A DNA stretch of 64,000 nt from Oscarella lobularis (GCF_947507565.1 NC_089181.1:3419614-3483613), one strand, 5' to 3'; positions 1 through 11,959 are shown, numbered from the stretch's first letter. Notes: generated by a model not told the origin, from the letters alone. Program-made: numbers and translations.

Positions 1-42
1 AACGCTGTAAAAAGACGCCATTTTACGCTGGCGACATTTTAG

Positions 43-3000
43 TCCGATAATTTGGCCGTGACGCTCTTCGTGTTCGACGGCAGTGAAGGAAGAGAGCAAG
101 AGGTAAAACAGCGATCCGTCGTACGCCGATTCCGAGTTGTTTAGCAGATGAAAGCAGCGAAAACAGCGTACGTTCGACTAAAAACGTTTCGTCATCCAAA
201 CGTCATCAAATTTATCGATGGAATGGAGGTAAGAGAAAAAGCAACAGTGAAATTGTTACTACAGTAGAATTGTGCAATGTAGACGGAAACGACTCTAACA
301 GTGGCCACGGAACCGGTCACTCCTTTGGAAGAGTTTCTTCGTCAAAAAGACGGAAAAAATGAATTGGAAATTAGTTGGGGATTGCATCAAATTTCGGTAC
401 GTAAGAACTAAGGGAATTAATTAATTAGATATTCTCTATAGAAAGGATTGACGTTTTTGAATGAGGATTGTAGTCTTGTACACGCAAATATTTGCCTTTC
501 TTCCGTCTTTGTTGATCAAGCTGGCGAATGGAAACTCGGAGGTTTCGAGTCGATTCGACCGTTTTCTGATCCTCCACCGCCCGAAGGTCAGCGAGTGTAC
601 GATCCTCCGGAAGCGGGAAAGCCAAACGCATTGAAACGCGCTGAAAAATGGTCAGTATAAAGGTCGATTCACACTGGCAACGTAACGTAGCGTAGCGTAA
701 GAACTCTTCTCTTGATTGGCCGCTTGCCCTTTGTGACATCACTCTCCTTGACCATATTTGGAAGGGTTACGTTACGTAACGTTACGTCACCAGTGTGAAA
801 GAAAGAAGAATACATACACATACATGTACTAACGTTCTCTGTGTACAAGGTCTTGGGATATGTGGGGTTTTGGCTGTTTGATTTGGGAAATATTCAATGG
901 GCCTTTGCCTCGATCGTCTTCACTTAAATCTACTTCTAAGGTGGGGGCGTGTCACTTTGGGGATCTCCTTTCCCGTACGTAGATTATTTCTCTAGATTCC
1001 TAAATCTCTTGTTGCTCATTACTGTGAACTTGTTGGTGCCAATCCGAAATCGAGACCGAGTCCCGCGTCTTTTATTAAAAATTGCGCGTTTATGGATAAT
1101 CAATTTGTGACGACGAATCTCAAATTGGACGAAATGCAGGTCAAAAATTTTAATTAAATATTTTTTTCTTCTATTTTTTGCTATTTTTTCTTTTAGTTTA
1201 TGGATCAGAGTCAACGTCTCGTTTTTATTAAGAGTTTGAATCAGTCATTGGACACGTTTCCGAAAGAATTCGGAAAGTTTAAAATTCTTCCTCTTTTGCT
1301 AAACGCTTTCGAGTTTGGCGGAGCAGGATCTGCGATTTTACCACCCCTGCTAAAAGTTGTAGCAAAATAAGAGCCGCTTCATAATTGAAATCAAAATTTT
1401 TTTCAGTTGGGAAAACTTCTTGATACGAGTGAGTATCAATCCAAAATAATTCCGTGTCTCGTGAAGTTGTTTTCATCGACGGAAAGATCGACGAGAATTC
1501 ATCTTCTTCAGCAAGTAAGAGACGATGAAATCATTGATTATTTAATCGTCTTTGTGCCTAGGTTGGTCAATTTATTGAACATCTTCAACCGTCTGTAGTC
1601 GACGCTCAGATATTTCCTCACGTGGCTGAAGGCTTTAGTGATACTGTACCCGCCGTTAGAGAGGCAACTGTCAAGGTAAATTAAGGAGGCATTGACTTAA
1701 TTAATTTTGCACCAGGGTTCAAATAATATTACGTATTGCCCTAATTAATTTCGTGCGAAAGTAACAAAATACCATTAGTAGTCTCAGAATTCCACGTTTA
1801 ATGATTAACAAGTTAGAAACTGATTTTGAAATAATAGTGCCCCACTCTCCAATAAAGCAGATTAGAGTTGAAAAAAATAGAGTCGCAGGTGTAATTCTTA
1901 GGCTATGGTTTTGCTGACGCCCAAACTAAGCGAGAAAACGATAGACAGTCAGTTATTGAAGCACTTTGCTACCCTACAAACTGACTCGCAGGTGGAGCCG
2001 CAAGATTGAGTGACGTAAATCGTAAGATAAATAAGAAATTTCTTATTAGGCTGGCATACGCACCAATACAACGATTTGCTTAGGAAAAGTCATTTCGTGC
2101 ATGTCAAAATCGGTAAACGCAATTGAATTAATTAATTAATTATTATTTCGAAATTGTATTGTTGAGATAGACGCGTCAAAAAGTGATTCTAGCGGCGTTT
2201 GTTCGGGCTCTACGCGATCCCTTTCCTCCCGCTCGTACGGCGGGAATTGTCGCCATGTCGCAAGCGGCGTCGTACTATCAACCAACGGAGATGGCAACGC
2301 GTGTCATTCCCGCTATCGCGCCTCTGACGTTGGACCCGGAAAAGGACGTTCGAGACAAGGTAGGACGCGAGAAAATTAGAATATTTAAAAATGAAATAAA
2401 ATGTTCTGCAGGCTTTTCAAGTGATTCATTTGTTTCTGTCAGAACTCCAATATTATTCGGATCATCCTGAAGAGCTTCCCAAAGCGGATTCAAGTCAGTA
2501 TCAATAGAGATTCTCATTTTTATATTAGGTTATGTTTCGTCGCAACTGCTAGGTGGGTCCTATTCCGGTGCTGTTGTTGGCACGGCGTCTTCGTTTGCTG
2601 GATGGGCGTATACTTCGTTGGCGTCTCGACTCGGGAGAACGGGAAAGGATGACGCGCCACAGCCGCCAAAAGAGAAAGAGAAAGAGGAGACGAAAAAAGT
2701 CTCATCTCCACAGCAAAAATGTTAGTTTAATTAATTAATTAAACCCGTGCAGTTGTTTGTGTGTGGGAAGTTTTCTCTTTTTTAGCTCGAAACAGAGAAT
2801 CTCCTCCTGTGGAAAGAAAGGTAAAGGAGGAAAATGATGATGGTGATGATGACGACGAATGGGCGGCGTTGGAGGAAGACGGAGGTAAAGATGGCTGGGG
2901 CGACGATTGGGGCGAAAAAAAGGATGATAATAATAAATCGTCGGGTGGCCTGTCGTTTTTTGACGACGACTCTGCGTGGGATTCTGGTGACGTAGTCGGG

Positions 3001-3415
3001 GAAACGGAAATCAAACCGGGGGCAAATTTTGTCAAAGGTAACAAATAACTTAATTAGTAGTTAAATTTGTTGATTTTTATTTTTAGATTCGACGCGTCCT
3101 TCCGCCTCTTCACTTTTTAGTAAGAAAAGTGATGATAAGGATGGCTGGGGTGATGATGATGACGCTGATTGGAGCGCTTTGGACGCCGATCCAAAGACGA
3201 CAGATAAAAATAGCAATACTGGGGGATGGGATGATGATGACGAATGGGCGTCGTTTGAAGATCCTAAGCCTACGAAAGTTGCAAGTGGAATGGATCGAGC
3301 CAAGCAGCGAGATCAGAGAAGACAGAAGCAGAAAGAGGCAAAGGAACGGCGGGCGTTGGAAGCCGGAAAGAAGAGTCGTCCCTTGAAATTGGGCGGCGTG
3401 AAGAAAGTGGATTAA
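43..3415 (+). CDS. SCYL1: SCY1-like pseudokinase 1 (5' partial)
   Basis: This is a spliced gene whose first exons lie before the window. Exons visible from 43-102, 145-228 and onward encode the pseudokinase domain, including [26 protein letters not shown] and AGEWKLGG. These are followed by HEAT-type repeats (VGKLL.., [44 protein letters not shown]) and an acidic, Trp-rich tail with several DDEW motifs. The protein ends [12 protein letters not shown], matching the basic COPI-binding end of vertebrate SCYL1 (which ends RKLD). Known role of the family: a catalytically inactive kinase-like scaffold for Golgi-to-ER COPI traffic and tRNA export. The usual catalytic HRD is absent here; the equivalent segment is [10 protein letters not shown]. 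Introns are as short as 42 nt. The stop codon lies 62 bp before the next gene's start. Confidence 0.9.
668..799. mobile_element. MITE copy 1, in a SCYL1 intron
   Basis: A 132-bp inverted-repeat element. The left end begins TTCACACTGGCAACGTAACG and the right end is the inverted match CGTTACGTCACCAGTGTGAA. Its core (CTCTTGATTGG..GCTTGCCC..TTGTGACATCACTC..GACCATATTTGG) recurs at 4843-4954 and, inverted, at 23626-23734. No protein is encoded. No clear target duplication was found. Confidence 0.75.
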
Positions 3416-3477
3416 TTAATGATTGATTTTCTTATGTAAACTACCACGTGACTACCATGTGACTAGAGCGTGGGGAG

Positions 3478-4133
3478 ATGGCCTCTTCATTCGCTTGGAA
3501 ACGCTTTCTACAATCCGAAAGGAGTTCCAAGCGATGGATTTCTGCAAAGAGGTGAGTTTCGTGCCTTCGATGCACGTTTCGGAAGCGATCTCGTCTAGTT
3601 CTCGACATTTTGACCTGATTGTCGTTGGAGGAGGCATCGTCGGTTTAGCGACGGCACGAGAACTTCTTCTCCGACACAAGAATCATTCCGTAGCTCTTCT
3701 CGAAAAAGAAAAACGGCTTGGTATATAAAAAAGAAAGTAACTAATCATCGATGACATCGTCACGTGACATTAATCCACAGCCGCTCATCAAACGGGCCAC
3801 AATAGCGGCGTCATTCACAGCGGAATCTATTACACTCCCGGATCACTGAAAGCAAAATTATGCGTCGAAGGAATGGACTTGATTTATAAGTATTGTAATG
3901 AGAATGACGTTCCTTATAAGAAATGCGGCAAGGTAAGAAGAGATGACGTCATCATGACGTCATTTTATTGGTATTTTTTATAGATTATTGTAGCTGTCGA
4001 AGAGTCGGAGTTGCCTCGTCTTGATGCTCTCTATGAAAGAGCTCTTCAAAATCGAGTGAAGGGAGTTTGCATGATCGATGGAAAGTCTATTAAAGATATT
4101 GAACCTCTTTGCAAAGTGAGTCTCGCGAAAATT

Positions 4134-4179
<46 letters not shown>

Positions 4180-5379
4180 GGGTTTGAAAGCGATTCATTC
4201 ACCTGAGACGGGAATAATTGACTATGGGCAATTGGCTCGTTCATTTGGAAGAACTTTTGAAGATTTGGGCGGAAAGATATTTACTGAGACGGAGGCATGA
4301 TACACATGCAACAAGTAGCTATAATATCTATTTACCTTTGCAGGTAGTCAACTTTTCTCAAAATCAAGGTAATATTTATAATAATTATTATTATTATATT
4401 GGATTTTTTTCTTTGTCTAGATTCTGTTTGTGTTCACGCGAAAGACGGTTCGACTTTTAGTGGACGTCACGTGATCACGTGCGGCGGACTTCAGGCTGAT
4501 CAACTTGCAACGTTATCCGGTGGAAAACGCGATCCTCAGATTGTTCCATTTCGGGGCGAGTATCTCGTTTTGAAACCCGGAAAGCGTCATTTAATCAAGG
4601 GAAACATTTATCCGGTACGTGCTTGAAATCAATGTACTGTACACTGTAGCTGTTTTTTAGGTGCCTGATCCTCGATTTCCTTTTCTCGGCGTTCACTTTA
4701 CACCGCGAATGGACGGCAACGTTTGGCTCGGTCCCAACGCTGTTCTCGCCTTCGCGAGAGAAGGCTACAAATTTTGGAACATAAAATGGGCTGACTTGAA
4801 GAGTGCTCTTCTCTACAGGTACACACGGTACTGTAGTATAGTACTCTTCTCTTGATTGGTTGCTTGCCCCTTTGTGACATCACTCTCCTTGACCATATTT
4901 GGCAAGTCACGTTACGTGATGTCACAAAGGCAAGCGACCAATCAAGAGAAGAGTTCTTAGAATCAGCCTTGAATGATGTGTACTTGTATACCGGTATGTT
5001 TTGTAGTGGTTTTCGAAATCTAGCTGCAAAACATCTCAGCTTCGGAATGAAGGAATTCTTTCGCAGCGCTCTTCTAGCAGCTCAAATCGTTCAACTACAG
5101 AAATACGTTCCTGATTTGCAGATTGATGACGTCACACGGTATAAAGTAATAGTCATTAATTAACTTGAATTATTTTTTATTAGTGGTCCTGCTGGGGTTC
5201 GAGCTCAAGCTCTCAGTCCTGATGGAAGTCTCGTTGATGATTTTATTTTTGATAGTGGATCGGGGGAACTGGAGAGTCGTGTTCTTCACGTGCGAAATGC
5301 TCCTTCGCCCGCTGCTACGTCATCGTTGGCAATTGCTAAAATGATTGCTAAAGAGGCGGAAGAGAAATTTGAAATTTGA
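3478..5379 (+). CDS. L2HGDH: L-2-hydroxyglutarate dehydrogenase, mitochondrial
   Basis: FAD-dependent enzyme that oxidises L-2-hydroxyglutarate to 2-oxoglutarate in mitochondria. The Rossmann motif [18 protein letters not shown] binds FAD. Later blocks match the family closely: [92 protein letters not shown] and the C-terminal [14 protein letters not shown] chose ATG 3478 because splicing out a 47-nt intron (3552-3598) gives an Arg/Ser-rich leader ([20 protein letters not shown]) joined in frame to [13 protein letters not shown], which suits a mitochondrial targeting peptide. Reading straight through from ATG 3423 or 3534 would give a poorer N terminus. One intron contains a (TTTA)n run, another a MITE. 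The stop is 3 bp from the convergent NDUFAF1 stop. Confidence 0.9.
4843..4954. mobile_element. MITE copy 2, in an L2HGDH intron
   Basis: Near-perfect palindrome with arms at 4843-4885 and 4916-4954 (ACTCTTCTCTTGATTGGT.. and its inverse ..ACCAATCAAGAGAAGAGT). It shares the core of the MITE at 668-799 but lacks the outer TTCACACTGG ends. It sits in an intron (about 4818-5004), so the spliced protein is unaffected. Confidence 0.7.
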
Positions 5380-5382
5380 TTC

Positions 5383-6330
5383 TTATTTTTGTATTGCTTT
5401 TATGTAATCGAGTTCGAGATGAAACGGTCCATTGATTCGGTCTGCTAAAAGCAAGCCAATTGTTCGGACTTTTTCTCTAGAAAATGACATTTGATGGTCT
5501 TGAAGATAGCCGCGATTCGTGAGGACAAAGTCGGAAAAATCGACCTGAAATAAATAAGATAAGATTAGGAATACGATTGGGGTTGTTCTACCTGAATTTT
5601 CTCCCAAAAAGGACCACCTCTTGTATACAGAAAAGCTTGCCACAAGTCGTCGCGTCTATAGCTCTCAATTTGAAGATTTACAATGTATTTTCGACCGTCG
5701 CCACGGAGACGAAATTCGAGCGCGTCATACTGCGAAAAATCGTACAGTTTCACGCGTCCAAATCGTCCCTAATGAAAAAAAGGTAAGATAGTCTAGATTT
5801 TATTGATGTATGTTAACCCGATTTGGTTGAGATCGAATTGCGCAATATCCGCTATATTTCATTCGGTTTTTATTTGTGGAATCTGGTGCCGGTGTGTTTG
5901 TCGATAGTCGGCCGTGGAATAGCGTTGTTTCGGAGCTCGTTTGGAGCTTTGCGTGAGACATTCCGCCGATTTCTTCGTCCGAGATGCACGCCCACTTCTC
6001 CAAATCGTCCCAGAGGAGAATTTCGCGACGCTTGTCGGCTCCGCGAGGCAACGATTTGCTCCACACTCGCTTCCAAGTTTCGTTGACGATTGAGAAAGCT
6101 CGTTTCATGCTGTTTTTCGATCGGTAACGCGCGCTCCGCGATCCACGTGTTTCCCACGATGTTTCGCGTTCTTTCTGTCTGTTCGCGAGCTTTTCTCGCA
6201 ACGGGAAATCGTCTTCAGTATCGCTACTTGTTATTCGACTCGTCGAAGGAGCTTTCGTGCTGCTTTCGCTGCGCATTACGTAGAAATTCTCAATCGACAA
6301 CCGAAGCAGCAAAAAAGAGAGTAAGTACAT
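5383..6330 (-). CDS. NDUFAF1: Complex I intermediate-associated protein 30 (NDUFAF1)
   Basis: Mitochondrial assembly factor for respiratory complex I. Three exons on the minus strand are seen. The first holds DLEKWACISDEEIGG and SGYCAIRS. The second holds YDALEFRLRGDGRKYIVNLQ and LYTRGGPFWEKIQ. The last holds VDFSDFVLTNRGYLQD and LLADRINGPFHLELDYI. These are the diagnostic CIA30 blocks in order. The start is uncertain: Met at 6330 gives a Leu/Arg-rich leader, and Met at about 6276 and 6105 are alternatives. If 6330 is right, the coding region overlaps the first exon of CRLS1 on the other strand by about 170 bp. Confidence 0.85.
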
Positions 6331-7194
6331 ATAAAAGACTAGAAAGTGCAGTGAAAATCGGCTCTAGGTGGAACACATATGGACGATCCCCAATTTTCTT
6401 TCTCTATCTCGCATTATTTCGACGCCAATCATTGGATATCTCGTCATCGAACAGAATTACGTCATAGCATTGGGTGTCTTTCTTGTCGCAGGTCTCACGG
6501 ACTTGGTATAGGCCACATGCAAGCTCAATCAATAATTAAATAATCGTTTTTTTAGCTTGATGGCTATATTGCGCGAAATTTCAAAAATCAGAAATCGATG
6601 CTGGGTACAGTTCTCGATCCGTTTGCTGATAAACTTCTAGTCAATGTATTGGCTATGTCTTTGAGCTACGCAAGTCTTTTACCCGGTATTGGTATATATG
6701 ATATTATGGAAGTATCTTTTATCTTTCGCTCTAGTTCCTCTGACTGCTTTGTTTCTAATTAAAGATGGTGGTCTAGTGTTTAGCGGTTTCTTTGTTCGAT
6801 ACAAGAGCCTTACTCCACCCGTGGGTAATTCAATGGTCATGTGATCATGTTAATAAATATTTTCTTCTAGATTACGTTGGCTAAGTATTGGGATATTCGT
6901 CATGCGACGACCGAAATCAAGCCGACTCTAATAGGAAAAGTGAATACGCTGTTTCAGCTCGGTTTGGTTGCATCTAGTCTCGCTGCTCCCGTATTTGAAT
7001 TTGTTAATCATCCAATTCTTCAAGGAATGTGGTGAGAGGAGATTCAATATAGTTTACATGTATATTTTTTATTGTTTTTAATTATTAGGTATTTGACTGC
7101 AGCCACAACTGTTGGATCGGGAATTAGTTACATTGTTTCAAAAAATGCTATAACCTATTTGCAACACTCTGAGAGTGAGAGAAGAGAACAATGA
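6159..7194 (+). CDS. CRLS1: Cardiolipin synthase (CMP-forming), mitochondrial
   Basis: Condenses CDP-diacylglycerol with phosphatidylglycerol to make cardiolipin in the inner mitochondrial membrane. Exon 1 encodes an Arg/Ser/Cys-rich leader without acidic clusters near its start, suitable for mitochondrial import. Exon 2 begins VEHIWTIPNFLSLSRIIS. The CDP-alcohol phosphatidyltransferase signature is intact across a splice: TDLLDGYIARN..GTVLDPFADK, with all four Asp present. Later blocks KYWDIRHATTEIKPTLIGKV and the hydrophobic C-terminal helices match the family. It ends with ..SERREQ. The first exon is antisense to the N terminus of NDUFAF1. It is convergent with VTI1B, with stops about 100 bp apart. 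Confidence 0.92.
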
Positions 7195-7294
7195 CCCCGC
7201 CCCCTCGGCAAATTTCAATTTATTCTCATTCTATGAATATACACAGCAGCAGCAGCAACAAGTAGCAACAATGAAACAAGTTGTAATTAGTTAA

Positions 7295-8367
7295 TTAAGA
7301 GAAGAACTTCCAATAGACCAAACCCCCAATGATGCCTAGCTCCAGTAATATAATGATCATCATAATCAATTTATCCGTTATCACCCTAAATGATAGAATC
7401 AATAACGTATTAATTAACACTATAAGGGTACCTTTTCCCCATTGAAATCAATATCGTTTTTGCCTTAGAGACCTCCGCATCCGTTTCAGCGACCTAAAAA
7501 ATAATGAGATTGAAATTGAAATTGATCATGTGACTATTTACTGTATCTGTGGCTCTTAGTAGCTGTTCCCTCTGACCATATAATTCCCCAAGTGTTTCAG
7601 TACCAACTTGTTCTAATAAGTTTAATTAAAGATCACGTGATCACGTGATCTCTCATTTCTATTTTTTATACCTGATTCTGTAGCCACTGCTTTTGATCTG
7701 GCTATACTCTCAGAAGCTCTATTTAGACTTCCCGTTCCTTGTATCAATGTGTTTCTCTGGTAACCTTGAATCACCTATAAAACAATTAATTAATTAATTA
7801 TAATTGATTCAATTATCATTTAGATGTTACCGCTGGATCTTGAGTTCCATATGTTCGGCCTCCGCTAAAAAGTTCTTCTCTCGACGAACTGGCTTGTCTC
7901 TAATTAATTAATTAATTAATTAGATAAATTAATTAATTCGTTTTTTTCTCACCAGCTCCTTTTTGATTCGTTCCAAGTCGGTGCGACACTTTCTCGCCTT
8001 CGAGTTCATTCCAATGCGAAAAGCGGCTGGTGCATTTTGACTTTCGGCTTCCATCTGTTGGAGCTGCGAAAATCGTCACTTTTTGCTGATAAGTTATACG
8101 ACGAAATTGATTCTACCGTCTTTTCTGCTGATTCTAGTCGCTTTTCTGTGATTCTGATGCTTGATTTTCGTTGTTCTGTGCGAGAAACGATCGTCTCCTC
8201 TTTCTCTCCCAAAAGGGAGCCTCACCTCCGACGCTTCGCTGAATGAGAGTCAATTCGGACTTGACCTCCCTCATGATGGCACTGAAATCGTCATCGAGGT
8301 CTTCGAAGCGTTCGGAAGACATTGCGTTTCGCGAGAGACGTGTCACGGGATCAGTCGTCGACGTCAC
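7295..8367 (-). CDS. VTI1B: Vti1b-like Qb-SNARE
   Basis: A tail-anchored SNARE for late-endosome and trans-Golgi fusion. The N-terminal exon (MSSERFEDLDDDFSAIMREV) and the block AESQNAPAAFRIGMNSKARK..DLERIKKEL resemble the Vti1b N-terminal three-helix bundle. Following short exons carry a Gln-rich SNARE helix. The C terminus is a single membrane anchor, LIMMIIILLELGIIGGLVYW, then KFFS, close to vertebrate Vti1b. The first Met could be 8367 or the in-frame Met about 45 bp downstream. An intron contains two overlapping GATCACGTGATC palindromes (7632-7650). The gene is divergent from the START-domain gene, with starts 44 bp apart. Confidence 0.8.
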
Positions 8368-8411
8368 TCGTTGCTATTAATTAACCACGAGAGAGTACAC
8401 GGAAGCATAGA
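8368..8411. promoter_or_regulatory. Divergent intergenic region VTI1B / START gene
   Basis: Only 44 bp separates the two opposed start codons, so both transcripts must start within this gap or inside the opposite 5' coding or untranslated region. A shared bidirectional promoter is inferred. No TATA box is evident. Confidence 0.35.
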
Positions 8412-11400
8412 ATGGATTATGCGATTGTCTACGCCATCGTCGTCGTCATAATAGCGATGCTATTCCGTTGGAGAGAACTCGTATCAACGCGATATCGACG
8501 TGCAAAGGTGATTTCAGTTTCGTTTTCCCAAGAAAAACGAATCCCAACGTCTTCTAGCACTATTTCCTCAAATCGAAGTGGAAAAAACACCTCAATAAGC
8601 TAGTCCTAGAAAAGGTAAAGAGCATTACATCGTAGATTCATCGAAATAAGCCATGACGTACTGTAGCTTCTTCCTCCGGGTTCTCGCGCTGGATGGACGC
8701 TAGTCGATAGCAGAAGAGGCGTTCGACTGTGGAAACGAACGATTAGCGATTTCAGTTCGACGGAACCCGTATACGCTTCGAGCATCGTCATCGATTCCTC
8801 GACGGAAGTAAGTAGATACATTGCACCTCTAAGGTATCAATTTATTTATTTATTTATTATTTAGGATGTCGTTTCCGTGTTGAGCGACGTCTCCTTGGAA
8901 GGGGAATGGAATTCGCGTTGTCTCGCTGCTCACGTGATAGCAAAGGGTTCTGACGGTGTGAGTGACGTCATAAGTGTTAATTTGAGAGTTTCCGGTGGCG
9001 GAAGTCAATCTTATTCGAGGTGAGAACGACATCAGATTAATTAATTAATTAATTTTAATTAATTAATTAATTAATTAAAAGATCTTGGACTGAAGCTGAG
9101 AATTATTTTCGTTTGTTCTCACGTGCTATTGGAGGAGAACGTCAATCTGACGTAGAGTGGACTTATTGGAGTGTGAAATCGATTGGGGGGCAAAGTGAGG
9201 AGGATGATGTCACGTGTCTCTCTCTCTAATCTCTTTTTATTTTCTTCTTAGATGATGATGATAGCAATACTGCTACTACGTTGGTTTCTCTTTGTTTGGG
9301 TCTTTCCGTCGTTTATTTTAGCGATGATGCGTTGGATTGTCTTTCGTCTTGGCTCTCTTCATTACAGCACTTTGTGCTTATGCAATCGGCTACTCGGTCT
9401 ATCAAAACGAGTTTGCCGTTGCCAAGCAGCAATGAAGAAACAAAGAAGCCCCCAAGGGGATCTCCTAAGAGAAGAAAAAAGGATTCAATTGTATGTAAGA
9501 ACTCATAGTTGAATGTTTAACGCAAACGATTTTTCTTTAGATGAATTCCTTTCCTTCTCGCTCTTCAGAAAATCAGAGATTGAGGTGAGATAAATAAATA
9601 AATTAATAAATTAATAAAATGACGTCATAATCCAGTTGGATCAATCTCGCTGACATTTCAGCAATCAAAGTCAAAAACACCGCCTTAGCGGAAATTTCTG
9701 ACGAATGGAAATTAGACAGCGAAACAAAGTATACAAACCGTTCAATATTTTAATTGAGAGATCTACGTTGTGACTCGAATTTAGAGGCGTAACAATTATG
9801 AAGAGAAAATCGCTCGTAGGGGAAGAACAACCCGGATTAAATAGTGCCAAAGGAACAGCAAATATGACCGTCCCACCTTTCTTTGTACTAAGTTATATAG
9901 CTGACTTAGAAAAAGGCAATCTGTGGAATGAAATGTACAACGAGGGTATGTACAATAAAATTATTTCTTTTTTTAAGAGTGCACTTACTTTCGTACAGGC
10001 GTTCTAATTGAAGTTATTCGTGAAGACACGTTGGTATGTCGGCTCAAGTATAAGCCAGTTTTTCCGACGTCACCTCGCGATCTGTGCGTCGTTTCCGGTA
10101 TCCGGGAGGTTGGAACGGGTCTCGTGATGGCCGTGAATTCCGTAAGGATAAAAGAACGTTGGCGCGCTTTTTGTTAGTTGATATTAAGGTGGAGCATTCC
10201 TATTGCCCGGAAAATGAAAAATTTGTACGAGCTGAGACGAATAATAGTGGATTTTTAATTGTTTCGACACCCGGAAATAAGGCAAGTTGTTCCGTGACGT
10301 ATTTAGCGCGAATTGATTTAAAAGGTGAGGGAATGGGAAATGATTTTGAGATGATTTTTAATTATGTCTCAGGTCGGATTCCTGCTTTTGTTATTAATAA
10401 AATAATTTCGGTTCAACCTCGCTGCGTCGTTTCGCTGCGCGATTTGGTCGAACGCGAATACGAGGTGTTGAGTGTGGAGGAGAAGACCAAATGGGAAGAA
10501 ATGACTTTGGATGAATTTTTGAAAATGCGACGCAAATACTTACGACGTTTATGGAGGAAACAAGAGTCGATGGAAAACGGAACCAATGAAGAAGAAGAGG
10601 AAGACGGAAGTGATGACGTAACATGTAGCAATAGCGAGGAGGAGGAGGAGGAGGAGGAGGAGGAGGAGGACAATGAAAAGCGTGTATTCGATGAAGAGAG
10701 ACTAGTTGTATGTGTCCTCTTGCCTTAATTAATTAATTAATTAATTATATATCTCCTATAGGCTCCAACGCCAATTTCTTTTCAAGAAGCTGAATTTCCT
10801 CACAGTACAGTCGTACATTTTTATCTAAAAGAAATTTGTACTCTTTCTCTCTTTAGATCATAATTCTAGGATTGATTATCGAACGCTTGGAAATCAAATT
10901 TGTGCTAATGTGATGGCAGAGGTATTTGGCCCCCCAGCTGCCGTTCCGCGTTTTAATATTATTACTCTATTATTACTTCAGTTCTATTTCGCATCTGGAA
11001 TTGATTTTGAGTCGGATTTTCTGACACGAAATACGCAGTCCGGAGGCTGGATGTAAGTTCTATTTGCTACTTTGTTGATTTTAGATAAGATTTGTGATCC
11101 TTTAGCTTTCAGTCTATTGATAGAGACGTGTTGATTATGAAGAAGAAAATGCCGAATAGCAAATATGATAGGTTAGATAGGGAATTCTACCTTAATTAAT
11201 TAAAACAAAATAAATTTTTACGTGTTCAGTTTTATGGGACGTGGAATGATAGAAGTGCCTCCTACTCTAGTGTGGGATGCAGTTCGAGATTCCAGAACTA
11301 GATTCGTTTATGATAACATGCTCAAGGTGATACATAGTACGAAAGAGTATCAATTGCATTTTATTCCCTTTTTCCCCTAGTCTTTAGAAATTGTCGAGGA

Positions 11401-11959
11401 AATTGAATCCGGATTAAATATAGGTAAGAAAGAAAGAGAATAAGCTCTACTTTCGGGATTGTTGTCTAATAGTGTATTGCGTTTACGAAACTCACAATTG
11501 CTTTATGAAACAGGGAAGAGACATGTGTTTTTTGCATGCAGAACGACAGGAGGTTGGAGGAGTCAATAAACGTTTATAGTTTAATTATTTAATTTGATTT
11601 AGAACGGAAAATTTATTGTTGCTGGACGATCAATCACTCATCCAAAGTGTCCGGTCACACCGAACGTAATTCGAGCTGAGGTTACGTATTTTTATAGGGG
11701 ATGATCTTTTCGAAAGTTTGAATTTTTTGCAGGTAATTGCTAGTGGATGGCAAATAGAGCCAATAGTCAAACAAGGAAAATTGCACACTTTGGTTTCCTA
11801 CGTTGTTCAGGTATATCTTTCATTAGTGACGTCATTTGACATATAGAATTTAATTAGATCAATTTGGGCGGACTTGCGGCTGGACTGATTAACCTCATTG
11901 GAAAAAGGCAGCCTCTCGCTATTGCTTACCTGAGGCAACACCTCATAGAACAATCCTAA
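8412..11959 (+). CDS. Membrane-anchored protein with tandem START lipid-transfer domains
   Basis: Starts with a single hydrophobic helix (IVYAIVVVIIAMLF) followed by a basic linker, suggesting an N-terminal membrane anchor. Two clear START modules follow. One runs from about 9720 to 10400 (SAKGTANMTVPPFFVLSYIA, FPTSPRDLCVVSG, SVEHSYCPENEKFVRAE, SGFLIVSTP). The C-terminal one runs from about 11030 to 11930 (SGGWMFQSIDRDVLIMKKK, GMIEVPPTLVWDAVRDSRTR, RSITHPKCPVTPNVIRAE, SGWQIEP). A weaker, START-like segment precedes them (GWTLVDSRRGVRLWKRT.., 8690-9400), so there may be three. A Glu-rich linker (10570-10670) separates the second and third modules. Known family role: binding or moving a lipid in a hydrophobic pocket. 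I do not recognise a named orthologue. There are many short introns, so the exact exon set is tentative. Confidence 0.7.
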
